Shown: positions 47,614 through 60,505, counted from the first letter of the stretch. The stretch: DNA of 64,000 nucleotides from Cordia subcordata (GCA_028554755.1 JAPTOF010000007.1:15001-79000), one strand, 5' to 3'. Numbers and translations are program-made. The notes: generated by a model from the sequence alone, not told the origin.

Positions 47614-49006
47614 TAAGGTATAGCCTGTATTTTAATGATACCTAAAGAATATGGGAAGACTTTAAATATTTGTTGTCTTCCATTTTCTTTTTCTAATTTT
47701 GCCTTATTTGTATTTTTACATTAATTATATATTGTCATATCTTGTAGTCTCTGAATCTTATAAATATGTGCTTATCCTATTGTAATAAGTGTGAGGGAGA
47801 AATAGAGACGTGAGGCAGATAGTAGAGAGCGTTTAGAGCTAGAACAAGAATCCATCTTGCATTCATTATCGATGTTGTTTTAATAAAATTCTCCCTTTGC
47901 CCATGGAGTAGGCATTGGCCGAACCACATAAAATAGTGTCATTAATTTTTTGTTTATTTTGTCTCGATTTACACCACGTTTTTCCTAACAAACTAGTATC
48001 AGAGCCAAGTTGTGGGCTGGGTATCGTTGTCATGGGTATGCACGAAAAACACATGAAAAATTTGTTGAATTTGGTGCGTGAATTTGTGGCAAATTTTTGG
48101 ACGTATAAGAGATACAAAAAACGTGAACGCAGAAGCAAAATCTGGTGTAATGCGCGTATGCGAGCTGCTGTGACAGCTTTGACCATGTTTGATTAGAGTT
48201 GACCAAACTTTGACTGTTGACCAAGTTTGATCGAAGTTTGAGATGAAGAATCCCTTGGAGATAGAACAAGTGATGAGGCTTATGTTTTGAATGCTGCAGC
48301 GGTGACTATGCATAAGCAAGGGTTGAAGATGGTCTAAGGATGGCTCAGTTGAAAGACACCGTGAGTGAAGAGATAGAGTCTCTTCGTGGATCTGAGGACA
48401 AGGTGGAATATGTGTGCGATGTTCCCAAATTGAGTAGTGTTAGCATCAAGGCTGAGGATACTGTGGAAGACACTTGAGATGTTTCACTTGCAAGCAATGT
48501 GGGTAGCAGGGATGTGGCGCTACAAAGACATTGGAAGGCAGTGAAGAGGTTGCTCAGACAGTTGCGAGGCATTGCCTGTATAGGCAATGTGAAATGGTGA
48601 GCCCAGTTGGCAAACGAGAGGAGAATTTTGGTTCTAAAATCTAACCTGTATTCTAATGGTACTTAAAGAATATGAAAAGACTTACTATATTTATTGTGTT
48701 GCCTTTTTTCTAGTTCTGCCTTTTTTGTATTTCTGCATTAAAGTATACTACCATATCTTGTAGTCTCTGACTCTTATAAATATATATTTAGCCTATTGTA
48801 AAAAGTGTTAAGGAAAGATAGAGACGTGAAGCAGGTAGCAAAGAGCATTTAGAACTAGAGTAAGAGTCCATCTTACATTCATTATTTACGTTGTCTTAAT
48901 AAAATTCTCCTTTTGCCAGTGGAGTAGGCGTTGGCTACACCACGTAAAATAGTATTGTTAATTTCTTGTTTATTTCATCTCAGTTTACACCACATTTTTT
49001 CCAAAA
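47614..49006 (+). mobile_element. Miniature copia-type retrotransposon (TRIM-like)
   Basis: Two direct repeats of about 375 bp flank a 642-bp interior: 5' LTR 47614-47990 (TGTAAGG...CCTAACA) and 3' LTR 48633-49006. A 5-bp target duplication AATAG lies at 47609-47613 and 49007-49011. Just inside the 5' LTR, TAGTATCAGAGCC at 47994-48006 matches the initiator-Met tRNA primer-binding site of copia elements with one change from TGG. A purine-rich ACGAGAGGAGAA precedes the 3' LTR. The interior has no gag or pol domain I can recognise. The two LTRs differ at many sites, so the insertion is not recent. Confidence 0.88.
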
Positions 49007-49179
49007 AATAGAATTTAAAACTAATTTTTATGCTATTTTAAATTTATGTTTGTGGAGTAAAATGTAAAATGTAAAGAGAAATTATATAGTAAGTAAAATT
49101 GCCAAAAAATATTAAAGAAAAAGTAGAAATAGCCAAAACATAAAAACACTAATTACTATTTGAAACATTAAGAATATTA

Positions 49180-51760
49180 GGGCATGTTTTGAAAGTGTTT
49201 CTAGAAATAGCTTTTTATTTTTTTAAAACAAAAAAATTTGTTTGATAAGAGTTTTTTGTTTTTCAATTTTTAAAAATTGTTCTTAACATATGTGTTTTAA
49301 AAACCAAAAACGAAGAACAGGGGAGAGCTGTTGTTGAGCATCTGTATATCTATACATATAATATGAGTTTTCCCTGCGTACTGTTCATCAATGGTTGTCA
49401 GGCTATTATCACCTTTTTGCATTTTTTTTTTTGACGCAGTTGCTTCTCTCCTCCACGGGATCAGGACTCTTATCTCTCTTTTATCCCTCTCACCTCAATC
49501 CTATACAGACACTTGTTTACAAATTGAAGATCTCACACAAGCTTAATCAGGTTCGTTTTGCTCGTCTCCATCAACTTCTCTTCTTTAACTTTACTCTGTG
49601 TGTGTTAGTGAGTGTGGTTGCTCTGATTTCATTGTTTGAGTACATGTTTATGCATCTGTTTCTCTATCAATTTCTCTTCTTCTTGAACTTACCTATTTTC
49701 ATTAATTACTCACTTCTTGCCAAGGCATCTCAACACAAGTATGTTTTTATTGGGAGGTGCTGGGGGAAGCTATTCATAACTTGTATTTGGTGATGATGAT
49801 GTCCTGGGTCTTGATATAGTTGGGTATTTCAATTTCAATTCACTGCATCCTTCAAAAATGTTATGCTTTGGTGATTACTGCGAATAGACTGATAACATGG
49901 TGTTGGTTGAAAATGCATTAAGGCCAGCTCAGGACTGTGGCGTCACAGCATGCAACGGTACATCACGGGCATTTTCTTCGGCTACTAATTGCAGTAATAA
50001 CAAGATTAATAACTTTTTACCCATGTCAAATGTAAGTAATATTTCAGTACTATATGAAGCAAACGATGACGATGATGCTGGGTTTTATTCTTTTTTTTTT
50101 TTTTTGAGTTTTTAAAAATTTTTGGTTTGTTTTGCAAAAGAAATGAAGTGGGTCCGGTGGTGCTGAAGCTGCTGCTGCTGCAGCTGGAGATCAGAAAACC
50201 AGAAAGAAAGCCAAGACAGCCAATTCAACTCAGGCCATACGATGGTGAGATCATAACCAAAAAGAAGAGAAAATATTGCATGTTTAAAATGTGTGTAAAT
50301 CTTCCCTGTCAATAAGATTATGTTAGTTAATGGTGCGAAGTGTCAGATTTCATTTGCTTTTGTGAACTATGTACAATTTAAGAAAGCAAAGTTTGGAGAT
50401 AGAATCACAGCATTGCAGCAACTTGTTTTACCCTTTGGCAAGGTTTAAGTTTTTTGTCTTTTTATTTACAGCTATATTTTAATTAATATGCTGAGAAAAT
50501 GATGAGAAAATTACCTATACACATTTAGAATTTGCAAATCAAAAAAGAAGCAAGAAAACGAATCAAAATGTAGTTCTATAACAGAGTTGAGAATGATGGT
50601 AATGTATTAAAAATGGAGGAGTTAGGTTTGGCCGTGTGGGTGCAGACAGACATAGAATCAGTGCTACATGAAGTGATGGATTATATCAGGTCTCTGCATG
50701 ATCAGGTACAGGCGTTAATATTCCCCTCATTTACAGTGCCTGCCTTCGTCTAATGGCCATCTTTATGTAAGTGCTTGATTAACTCTGCTAGGTGTGTTCA
50801 ACTCATAAATGTGTTCAACAGAGTTGAGAATTATGGTAACTCTGCTAGGAATAGGGGCAAAGAATGGGTCACAACATATGGAGCCTATCGTGCCAATTAT
50901 TTCTATGCTATTGCTGCAAAGGTGTGTGAGTACTTCATTTCTGGTGTCTTGGGTTTGGTTGCCGTCTGAGATTTCGAGGACCATATTCCAATTCAAAGTT
51001 TTGTTTTAGATGCTTCAACCTTGTATGGACATTCTCTATTAGGTAATAGATTAGAAGAAAATTTCAGTCGTTTACATTTTAGAAGAGTTGCAAAGATGAT
51101 CATGGTAATTAGTCATTTCTATTAATTCCTGCCAGTAATTGTCAGAATCACTACAAAATTCTCAGTTGAGTCTCTCATATTTCCGTTCGGCATGTTTCAC
51201 TCTTATATGTAAAGATTCTCCTCGCTTGAGTCCCTTTCTACTTTCTTGATTTCCAGCAATTATTTGCATATTTCTACTTGAGATTGGGTAAAATTTATAG
51301 GTGCCTTAATAATGAATTCTTATTTTGTTAAGATTTTGAGTAATTGACCAATATTAGTAAATATAAAGAGTTCTTGCTTAAATTAAAAAAAAAAATGTTG
51401 TTATTATTCAACAAAATTGTTGCAATGACTAAAAAAATTGTGACAAAAGCAAAAAACACTCTCCAAGTTGAGACTGAAAAAAAAATAATAATTATTATTT
51501 ATACAAAGTATTGAGATAGAAAGCAAAAAATTTTGAAAAGAAAGCAAAAGGCAAAAATTGTTTCTAAAAGTTGTTTTTTGGGGAAAATTACCCAAGCAAA
51601 TTTTTTAATTTTTTAGAGTGGTAAAACTGTTTTATAAACAAAGTTTCTAAATAGATTTTTTTTTTAACTGTTTTGTTCTTAAAAACTGTTCTTGAAATAT
51701 GTTTTTAAAATTTGTTTTCAGGATAAAAAAAAAAACAAAAGTTAAAAATCAAACAGGCCC
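49180..51760. mobile_element. PIF/Harbinger-like element enclosing a bHLH gene fragment
   Basis: The left end reads GGGCATGTTT and the right end, reversed, GGGCCTGTTTG; both sit next to TTA (49177-49179 and 51761-51763). GGGC-x-TGTTT ends with a TTA target duplication are typical of PIF/Harbinger elements. Similarity of the two ends continues only loosely for ~100 bp of A/T-rich sequence. No transposase or Myb-like partner ORF is seen in the 2,581-bp body. Two separate small elements flanking a gene fragment would look similar. Confidence 0.55.
49897..50705 (+). pseudogene. bHLH transcription factor gene fragment
   Basis: Several exon-like pieces fit a plant atypical bHLH protein (bHLH110/112/123-like). 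The first, from ATG 49897, ends at a GTAAGT donor near 50031. A second (~50150-50245) reads GGAEAAAAAAGDQKTRKKAKT. A third (~50374-50442) reads GDRITALQQLVLPFGK. A fourth (50647-50705) reads TDIESVLHEVMDYIRSLHDQ, with AG before and GT after it. The last two are the helix-loop-helix core. The expected VRKEKLGD is altered to KKAKFGD, part of the exon before it is out of frame, and no downstream exons were found. It is therefore called a broken or partial copy. It lies entirely inside the PIF/Harbinger-like ends. Confidence 0.7.
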
Positions 51761-52015
51761 TTAATTTCAAAAACATTTACTTCAAATACACTAGTCAAAC
51801 ATGAATGTATGGACAATTCTTGTGAATTCCGATTTCCGAATGTCCAAAAAGTCAAAACGAGAGAGGGGCAAAAAGAGAAATTGACTTGTAGGGGGTCCCA
51901 TCCAGTTGGTGGGAAAAGCATAAAAAAGCTCCGTTATGTTCGATATTCGAAAATTTAAAAAAAAAAAGGAAGAATGGAGTAATAGTGCGGTCACAATCAC
52001 AGGGCGCGCCCACAG

Positions 52016-52023
52016 TATAAAAG
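52016..52023 (+). promoter_or_regulatory. TATA box of HMA5-like gene
   Basis: TATAAAAG on the plus strand follows a GC-rich GGGCGCGCCCA. It lies ~610 bp before the ATG, so the leader probably contains an intron; AG-GTTGTACATG near 52298 is a possible donor. Assigned by motif and position. Confidence 0.55.
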
Positions 52024-52114
52024 CAGGATGCTTTCGAAATTCAACTTTTGCCTCTTTCTTTGTGTTTGGTACCGAACAACGAGAATCCTTTGCATTAACC
52101 TGGAGCGGCGGCAT

Positions 52115-52115
52115 T

Positions 52116-52147
<32 letters not shown>

Positions 52148-52148
52148 T
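52115..52148 (+). repeat. (TCA)n microsatellite in the HMA5 leader
   Basis: About eleven TCA triplets form a perfect microsatellite about 95 bp downstream of the TATA box, so it probably lies in the transcribed 5' leader. The minus-strand poly-Met open frame across it is an artefact. Confidence 0.85.
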
Positions 52149-52627
52149 ATCAGCAGGAGGCTTCTCGCCTTCATCACTAGAACCCCATTCTGCACCGCCC
52201 TCCTATCTGAACAAACCTTTTACTCTCTTTCCCTTCAACCCTAATTTTGGTAACTATTGTTATTCACGTGATTGCTCCCATCCTTCCGCAATCAAAGAGG
52301 TTGTACATGTTATTTCTTTGTCTTCTTACTTTGTTTTACATCTTCCCCTTCATCAAATACTTCTTTTGCATCCTTTTTTTTTTTTTTTTTTTTCATGCTT
52401 CACCCTGAGCCCTGTCTTGGGTGTGGTTGACTTACTTAATTCGATATTTCCTTGTTTACGTTTTGTCTGTAGGAGTGAAAATATGAAAAAGGGGATTTAT
52501 CTGCTTATCTTTTGTTTATCGATGATAAGTATTTGTAAATTAAAAATCTGGATTTCTTAATATTTAAATATTTCTGTTTGGGACCAAGCTTGCTGATTTT
52601 TGTACTTTCTCTGGTTCTGGTGAAGAA

Positions 52628-55600
52628 ATGGAAGTTAACGGGAAAGTAGATCTAAAGGAGCCACTCTTGCCACATCTCGATGGCGTTGCAGTAACTCTTC
52701 CAAAGCCAAATGAGGACAAGAGGATCAGGACTCTTATATTCAAAGTAAGCGGTATCACTTGTGCATCTTGTTCTACTTCGGTTGAGTCTGCACTCAAAGA
52801 GCTGCATGGTATTGAGAATGTTACAGTGTCTCCACTTCAAGGCCACACTGTAGTTAAGTACCAGCCTCAACTCATCAGTGTAAGTGTAACGCCCCTCCCA
52901 TACAAAGTTCTGTGTGAAAATTATGTTTAGTTTATTATGGCTTCTGAAAATTGGGTACTGACTCAGGTTTACTACTACTGTCAATCTGTCATGAGATTGT
53001 TTATTTTGAACCTGTTGATTACGTTCATTCGCGGTGTCAAATCAATAGTTGGGTTTGGGTAGTTGAAGTGGTTAAGCTCTTGGCTTATATTAGGATATTG
53101 ACCTTTATACTTAATGACTCAAAATGTGTCTGTTTTTTATACATTGGCTCACTTATCAAATATAAATTCCCTTCAGAATAGCATAAAATTTTGAAAAATT
53201 AAAATCACTTGGCCTTTTTTTTTTTTTGGGTGGGGGTGGTGTTGTGGGGTTGGTGGAGTTGGTGCTTCAATTACATCCATACTGGGAGTTTACCTGTACC
53301 TGCTGCCTCCATCCTTTCGCTTCTAAACTGAGAACTGAAAAAACAACGTGCATATTCTGCTAGTATCTTCATAAAATTTGAGACCATCATTTGCTCTAAG
53401 ATTTCCATCATGTCGATGTCTTAAGATAGAGAATCCCAGTCAAATCGCAAATACCAGATCCAGTTCATGTTGTTTGCTTTAAAATAGATCTATAAATGAT
53501 TGATTTGATTGTCTTAGTATGCACTAGAAATATTAAATACACTATATCTATGACTATCAGGCTAAAAAGATAAAAGAAGCGATTGAAGACACTGGTTTCC
53601 AAGTTGATGAGTTCCCGGAGCAAGACATTGCAATATGTCGGCTCAGAATTAGGGGAATGGCATGCACAAGCTGTTCCGAGTCTGCTGAACGTGCGCTTTC
53701 CATGGTCGAGGGAGTAAAAAAAGCAGTGGTTGGTTTATCACTTGAAGAAGCAAAAGTTCACTATGATCCGAATATCACCAACACTGATTCTATCATCAAG
53801 GCAGTGGAAGATGCTGGCTTTGGAGCTGATTTAATTAGCTCAGAACGTGATGCAAATAAAATATATCTACAAGTAACAGGGGTGAAAAATCCAGATGATC
53901 TGACAGTTATCCAACACTCGCTTGAGTCTTTGGAAGGCGTAAATCATGTGGAAGTTAACTTGGAAGAACATCTAGTGAGAGTCAGTTATGAGCCAGACAT
54001 CATAGGTCCAAGATCTCTTATACAGTGCATCCAACAAGCTGGCCGGGGACCTAACTCCTATCAGGCAAACCTATACGTCCCGCCACGACCACGAGAAACG
54101 GAGAAGCAGCATGAGATCCATATGTATAGAAATCAATTCTTATGGAGCTGCCTCTTTACGATTCCAATATTTATTTCTTCTATGGTACTTCCTATGCTTC
54201 CTCCCTATGGATATTGGTTAGACTACAAGGTTCTTAATATGCTCACTCTTGGAATACTATTAAGATGGATCCTCTGCACACCTGTTCAATTCATCATTGG
54301 CCGAAGGTAATGATTTTCAATATTTTGCGTAAAATGTTATGGTATTCACACTGTTGGGTGAACATGCTGGAAAAATCTTATACTCTATTTCCAATTTCGC
54401 TGTCAGGTTCTACGTAGGATCATATCACTCGCTAAGGCGAAAGTCTGCAAATATGGATGTTCTAGTTGCATTGGGCACTAATGCTGCTTATTTTTACTCA
54501 GTATATGTAATGATAAAGGCTTTGGCTTCAGATTCATTTGATGGACAAGATTATTTTGAGACTAGTGCCATGTTAATATCTTTCATCCTCCTGGGCAAAT
54601 ACTTGGAGGTACTGGCTAAAGGGAAGACATCAGATGCTTTAGCAAAGTTGACAGACCTTGCCCCTGACACAGCTCACCTGTTAACAATGGATGGTGAGGG
54701 AAACATTATATCTGAGATGGAAATTAGTACTCAACTTATACAAAGAAATGATATATTGAAGATTGTCCCTGGGGGCAAAATTCCAGTTGACGGTCATGTC
54801 TTTAGTGGGCAAAGTCATGTAAATGAGAGCATGATCACAGGAGAAGCAAGGCCAGTAGCTAAAAGACCTGGTGACAAGGTATGGACAATTTCACTGATAT
54901 AGTTCTAGGACACATGTATAAGCTTTGCAGCACCAATGATGATGCAACTACATCTGAACAGGTAATTGGTGGGACAGTGAATGAAAATGGACGCATACTA
55001 GTGAAGGCCACGCATGTTGGTTCTGAAACAGCACTTTCACAAATTGTTCAATTAGTAGAAGCAGCTCAGCTTGCCAAAGCTCCTGTACAGAAGCTAGCTG
55101 ACCAAATATCAAAAGTTTTTGTACCAACAGTGAGCTTTTTTGCTTCTTTTGACACTAGAATCTTTTTATTATATGAAAATGATGCTGGGATTGTATGACA
55201 GTCTGTTTGGGTTGGCTTCACCCCCCACCCGCCAACCCCCAACACATGAAGTTGCACTTTTTCCCCCCTAAAAAAATTGCAATAAGTATTTGGATGGGCT
55301 TCCAGGAAAAGCTGAAACCAATAAAAAAGCTTGATTTCAGCTTTTTCCAGAAAGCCATAAACCTGAGCTTCTCAAAAGAGCACCTTTTTTAAAAAGTTAT
55401 ATGAAAAATGCTTTCAAAAAATAAAGCCAATCCAAATGAGCCCCGAGTCCATTGTGAAAAAGGGGGATTAGCAGCGGCCAGATACTGGCATCATGTTTTC
55501 TTTCTTTCAAGTTATGCTAAATTTTCCTTGCCTTGATCTGTACACCCTGTGGAAATACCTGGATTGTCCTAGTCTCATTTTTTCCCAAGATACATGAAAC

Positions 55601-58600
55601 TTCTATGCAACCTTATGATACCAAGGCATATCATCTTCTTCTTGCATTAGGCCCCTTGTTTGTGAAACTAAAAGTTGCATTGCTTCTAGGTAGTGTTGGA
55701 AACTCTTGAAAGGTTACACCAAAGAGTATTATGTCTCTGACATGATGAACTGTGTACTAGTACCTGAAAACCAAATGAATTTATGTTCTTCACAAATTTC
55801 GACTCAGAATTGTAGTAACTCATATACTGACATATCCTGAGTTGTGAAATTAAGAGTATTGGATTATGTTTCCAGTCATTTTTGACTTCGTTTTAATCAC
55901 CCATAAATGTGTTATTCATGTAGAATTATTAGACCTAAACAGTTTGGTCTTTAATCTTTTAATTTCTGTGGATGGATCGTGGAGTTCTGGAATTAAGAGT
56001 ATTGGGATCCCCCTCCTCCTCCTCCTCCTCTTCCCTTTCCTTCTCTCCTCGTTTCAACTCTAAAAGCAGAAGCAAGTTACTCTGCACATAATTCTTTTCC
56101 TGTGACACGTAATCTCCAAAACATTTAGTTTTATCTTTCAGACTCAAGATAGATATGATGGTGAGTCAATAGTATGTCAAAAATTGTCATATTAGTTTGT
56201 GTTTTGTGAGAACAACTGACAATATTTCCTTCCAAATAAAACAGGTTGTTTTTGCTGCATTTGTAACTTGGTTGGGATGGTTTATTCCTGGAGAAGCAAG
56301 GGTTTATCCTGAAAGTTGGATACTAGAAGGCATGGACAGATTTGAGCTTGCGCTGCAGTTTGGCATATCAGTATTGGTGGTTGCCTGCCCCTGTGCCCTT
56401 GGATTAGCAACTCCTACTGCGGTCATGGTTGCTACAGGAAAGGGTGCATCACAAGGTGTACTTATCAAGGGTGGAAATGCACTTCAAAAAGCACATAAGG
56501 TAGTTTCGTAGGACTTGCTCAGGCTGTCAGGCTTTAAGCAAGTAACTAAAGCATGAAACTCAATTTTGTTTTTAATTATCCAGATGATGTTTTAGTTCTG
56601 ACTTTTAGGGCTGTTTCACTATTTCATTCTTCTAGTCCCAATTTCTCATCTGCAGCGTCTGTTGTATTCCCCTGTGTGCTATATACTCCTAGAATCATGT
56701 AAGAAGGAACTGAAGATTATTCAGTTACATTGCTTCCTTTTTCTTTATTGTGGACAATGACTTTGGTTTATATTTTCACTTGATTTCATGGTTCTTTTCA
56801 TCCTGTAGGTCAAAACAGTAGTATTCGATAAAACAGGAACCCTGACTGTTGGAAGACCTTCTGTGGTTAGTTCTGTGCTCTTCTCAAAATTTCCTATGGA
56901 AGAGTTTTGTGATATGACTATTGCTGCAGAGGTAAGTTCCATTTACTCACTCTTGGTATGATAAGATTCAGATCAGTAAAAATAGTGGTTGACTAGAACT
57001 TGGTGTGATGGTGGGCTTTGATTGAATTGATTGGAAGTTTGTAATAAAATTAGCTTGATGCACGTGATACAGACCAAAGCATTTCTTTTATGGAATCATT
57101 ACTACTTATTTAGAAGTGTTATAAGGAAGAATTATCATATCAATGAACCGGACAAACAATCTGCACTTTTAAGTAAAACAAATATACTTTACAACTCCTG
57201 AATTATATAGTTCTGAAATACTGCCGAAAGTAAACCATTTGATCTTCATGTATATTCCATATCTTTATTTCAGGGTAATAGTGAACATCCTATTGCAAAA
57301 GCTGTAGTAGAGCATGCTAAGAAGCTATGCCCGAGGGTTAGGGGCCAAGATGAGCATTTTACTGAGGTAAAGGACTTTCAGGTGCATGTTGGAGCTGGAG
57401 TCACTGGAGAAGTTGGTGATAGAAAAATTTTGGTTGGAAATAAGAGGCTTATGCGCGAGTTCAGTGTCCCACTTGGCTCTGAGGTGGATGAATACGTTAC
57501 AAAGAATGAGCAACTGGCTCGAACTTGTGTGCTTGTTTCCATTGATGGGAAAATTGCAGGAGCCTTTGCAGTGACTGACCCTGTGAAGTCGGAGGCTGCA
57601 CATGTCATATCCTTTCTCCACTCAATGAGCATTGCAAGTGTTATGGTGACTGGTGATAACTGGGCCACGGCGTCCTCAATAGCAAGGGAAGTGGGAATCC
57701 AGGAGGTGTTTGCAGAGATCGATCCACTGGGAAAAGCTGACAAGATAAAGGAATTACAGGTAAGCTCTTTTGAATGTGGTTGATACTGATTGTAGTTGTC
57801 AAATGCAATTAATTTTTCCATGATTGTTAGTAATAGTGCAATTGTCAGAAACTATGATTGTATTTTGGAAACGCCTGCAGCAGCAAATCAATGACAGCCT
57901 AAACATTGATTGTCCCGGTAAAGTGAACGCATTATTATTAGCGATAGGAAAGGTCAAAATTACAGCTCTCTTCTTGTGCAAGTATTTTAAGCATGAAACA
58001 TATGTGGACTCTACAGATCTTCGTAGTTGTCTCTTTTCTTTTCCCTTTTTACTTCCACTTAATGGTTCAGGTTTAAGATTTTACTTCTACTTGATCTTAG
58101 GAGTAGCGTGGGAGTAAAACTTGATAGACACAGAAAGATCATATAAAACTAAACGGACTGTGCCAAAAGATATGTGAAATCATTAATGATAAATTAGACA
58201 ATGATAATGATTAGATTCACCTTTATTTCTCTACTTTGGAGTAGTAGTTCTTGGGCGCCCCCTCTCACACGCATGCAAATTATTAAGTTGTGTTGATGCT
58301 TTTGACTTGTGTACTTGGTTACTGAACTTTGATATAGTTGAGAGGTACCACAGTGGCAATGGTGGGAGACGGTATAAATGATTCGCCAGCGTTGGTTGCA
58401 GCTGATGTTGGCATGGCAATCGGTGCAGGCACTGATGTCGCTATAGAAGCTGCTGACATTGTTCTCATCAAGAGCAACTTGGAAGATGTTGTTACTGCTA
58501 TTGATCTCTCTCGAAAGACAATGTCACGGATCAGGCTCAATTATGTTTGGGCACTCGGTTACAATGTGCTCAGCATGCCAATTGCTGCTGGAATTCTGTA

Positions 58601-58730
58601 CCCCTTCACTGGTATTCGTTTGCCCCCGTGGCTTGCTGGTGCTTGCATGGCTGCTTCATCCATAAGTGTTGTCTGTTCATCACTCCTCCTCCAGTTCTAT
58701 AAGAAGCCTCTGCGATCTCAAGTTGCTTGA
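52628..58730 (+). CDS. HMA5: Copper-transporting P1B-type ATPase, HMA5-like (8 exons)
   Basis: P1B-1 ATPases export Cu(I) from the cytosol using ATP; plant HMA5 loads copper into xylem and detoxifies roots. Exons: 52628-52879, 53561-54306, 54407-54878, 54962-55129, 56245-56499, 56809-56931, 57274-57759, 58338-58730. All junctions are GT-AG and the frame is continuous, giving 964 aa (HMA5 proteins are ~950-1000). Two N-terminal metal-binding domains have GITCASC (42-48) and GMACTSC (116-122). A third (about residues 180-250) keeps the fold but has lost the CxxC. The membrane CPC at 594-596 is in [16 protein letters not shown]. The phosphorylated Asp is at 638 in DKTGT, HP at 677-678 in GNSEHPIA, and GDGINDS at 844-850. 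A TGE actuator motif is in exon 3. The final membrane helices (NYVWALGYN) are present. It ends QVA-TGA. Confidence 0.95.
55284..55445. mobile_element. Short fold-back element in HMA5 intron 4
   Basis: TATTTGGATGGGCTT on the left is matched inversely by AAGCCAATCCAAATGAGCCCC on the right, and further inverted matches with AAAAAGC and GCTTTTT lie between. The size (~160 bp) and ends fit a MITE. No target duplication could be settled. Confidence 0.5.
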
Positions 58731-60505
58731 AGGCACATGATTCCAGTTCACCTGTAGCATTCTCATTGGTATATGCTGGAATTGCTGGAGCCTTGTGTGC
58801 ATTGCTTGCAAGGTGAATTTGATTGTTTCGATGTAGGCTGTATATGCACTGTGCAGTCTGTTTACGGGAATTCATTCTATCTTATAGTGATACCAAGTTT
58901 GTAATCAATAAGAAACTTCCCTGATTTCAGGAAAAATATGAAAGTTGCTTTGTTGTTTTGGGATGGGGTTATTTTTTATGGTTGCCATTGTTAATTTGTT
59001 ACTGCCTCTAGTATGTTTTCACATGAAGCCGATCTCTATTTTTTCGGCCCTCACTAATTTGACCTTGTAAAATATTTCAAATATAAGTATTTTTGTATGA
59101 ATTATTGATAAATAAAAAATATGTTCTGAACAATAAAATCGTCCGGTCTCAACTTGAGACTAAGTAGTTATACTAATAGGTTATGTTTGGTCAAATTGTG
59201 AGATTTCAATTATTGAATTGTAGGGTTTTAAGTAGTAAAATTTTGAGTAAGAGTATTATTGAATGAAAATCGTTGATTATTTGACTTTGAATTTTAGTAG
59301 TTGTGCTTTTAGTTGTTTTAAAACAATATTAGATTTTAAAAAATATTGAGTAATAATTTTGAAAAAACATTTTAAAAAATATTCTAACCTTATATAAGAA
59401 CACCTTTTCTTTTCTGAAAAGTTCCATTTAAGAGCTTATGGGTTATACTTTGGCTTTTATGAAAAAGTTTTGGCTTTATGTAAAAGTTCTTTAGAAAATG
59501 AGTTAAATAATGGTCAATTTTAATTTTTAAATCTATAAAAACAGTTTTGAGTGTTTAAAAACTTGTCTAGAGAGACTCATAATTTCTATAAATTTGGAAG
59601 ATGGTACATTTCAAGGATTTTGTTGTATTTTATGGATTCCAAATATTAAATAAATTAATAATTAATTTAAAAGGTACATGATAAATTGGCTATAAGAAAT
59701 TTTTATTGATATTTTGTAAGAACCATAAAACAGTGTAATGGTATCAAATTTTGGGTTTGTTTGGATTAATTTTTTTAAAGAAAAAAGTATTTTTTTTCTT
59801 GAAAAAGTTATGTTAAATTTGTAATAATTATTTAATTTAATTTTTTAAAAAATTAAAATTCTGAAAAAAATTCAACTGTAATTTTTTTTTAAAACCAAAA
59901 TTTTTAACTTCTAAAAAAAAAATATTTTAAAAAAATTATTAAAAAAATACTTTAAAAAAAATCAATCCAAACAAACGCTCGTACTTTATAATCTTTAAAT
60001 ACAGATGACATGTCACCTCCTGTAGCAGTTTAACCTTTTAATTGGATATGAAAGTCCATTCCACACCCTTCCTTGCTTCTCCCCCCGAGCTCCACTGTTG
60101 CAGATCAACAAAAGGTAATCTTAACACTCTGTTTAGTCAATAATAATCCATAACCTAAAGGGTGTTGGCTCTATTTTTTATTTTTTATTTTTTATTTTTT
60201 ATTTTTATAATATTAATTCATTTGGATCGTCCGTTTTGTTCTTCATTTCAATGGGCAAATTTGGATTCTTATGCGTCTCTCCACAATATTTGGTGTGTAT
60301 AGACGATGAACCTTACAGTTGGTCTTATGGGTCTTTCATGAATTTTCTGATCTCCTGTGGTGGGAGTCAAAAGAACTTATTGGATTACTATGGTATTCTC
60401 AGAGAATTTTTGTTATTTAATCCTTTTACTGCGAAGCATTTAATTAGCTAAGCTGTTAAGCTTTTGGCGGTCGGGTTGGAGATATTTGAGCATTAGTGTT
60501 GGAAG
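58731..60505. other. Spacer between HMA5 and the trihelix gene
   Basis: The first ~250 bp is probably the HMA5 3' UTR. The rest is AT-rich and holds a fold-back element at 59753-59980 and a (TTTTTTA)n run at about 60171-60208. A CAAAAG-GTAATC donor-like site near 60115 may mark a leader intron of the trihelix gene. Confidence 0.45.
59753..59980. mobile_element. Fold-back MITE
   Basis: GGGTTTGTTTGGATTAATTT at the left is matched in inverted orientation by AAATCAATCCAAACAAACGC at the right; the A/T-rich arms continue inward with AAAGTATTTTTTT-type sequence. The body is ~228 bp. The target duplication is not clear. Confidence 0.6.

Noticed and set aside
47614..47990. Cassandra-type TRIM with 5S rRNA in the LTR
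   Set aside because: No 5S rRNA promoter boxes are visible in either LTR.
51791..52195. Minus-strand open frame with ten consecutive Met upstream of HMA5
   Set aside because: It is the antisense of the (TCA)n microsatellite in the HMA5 leader and has no recognisable domain.
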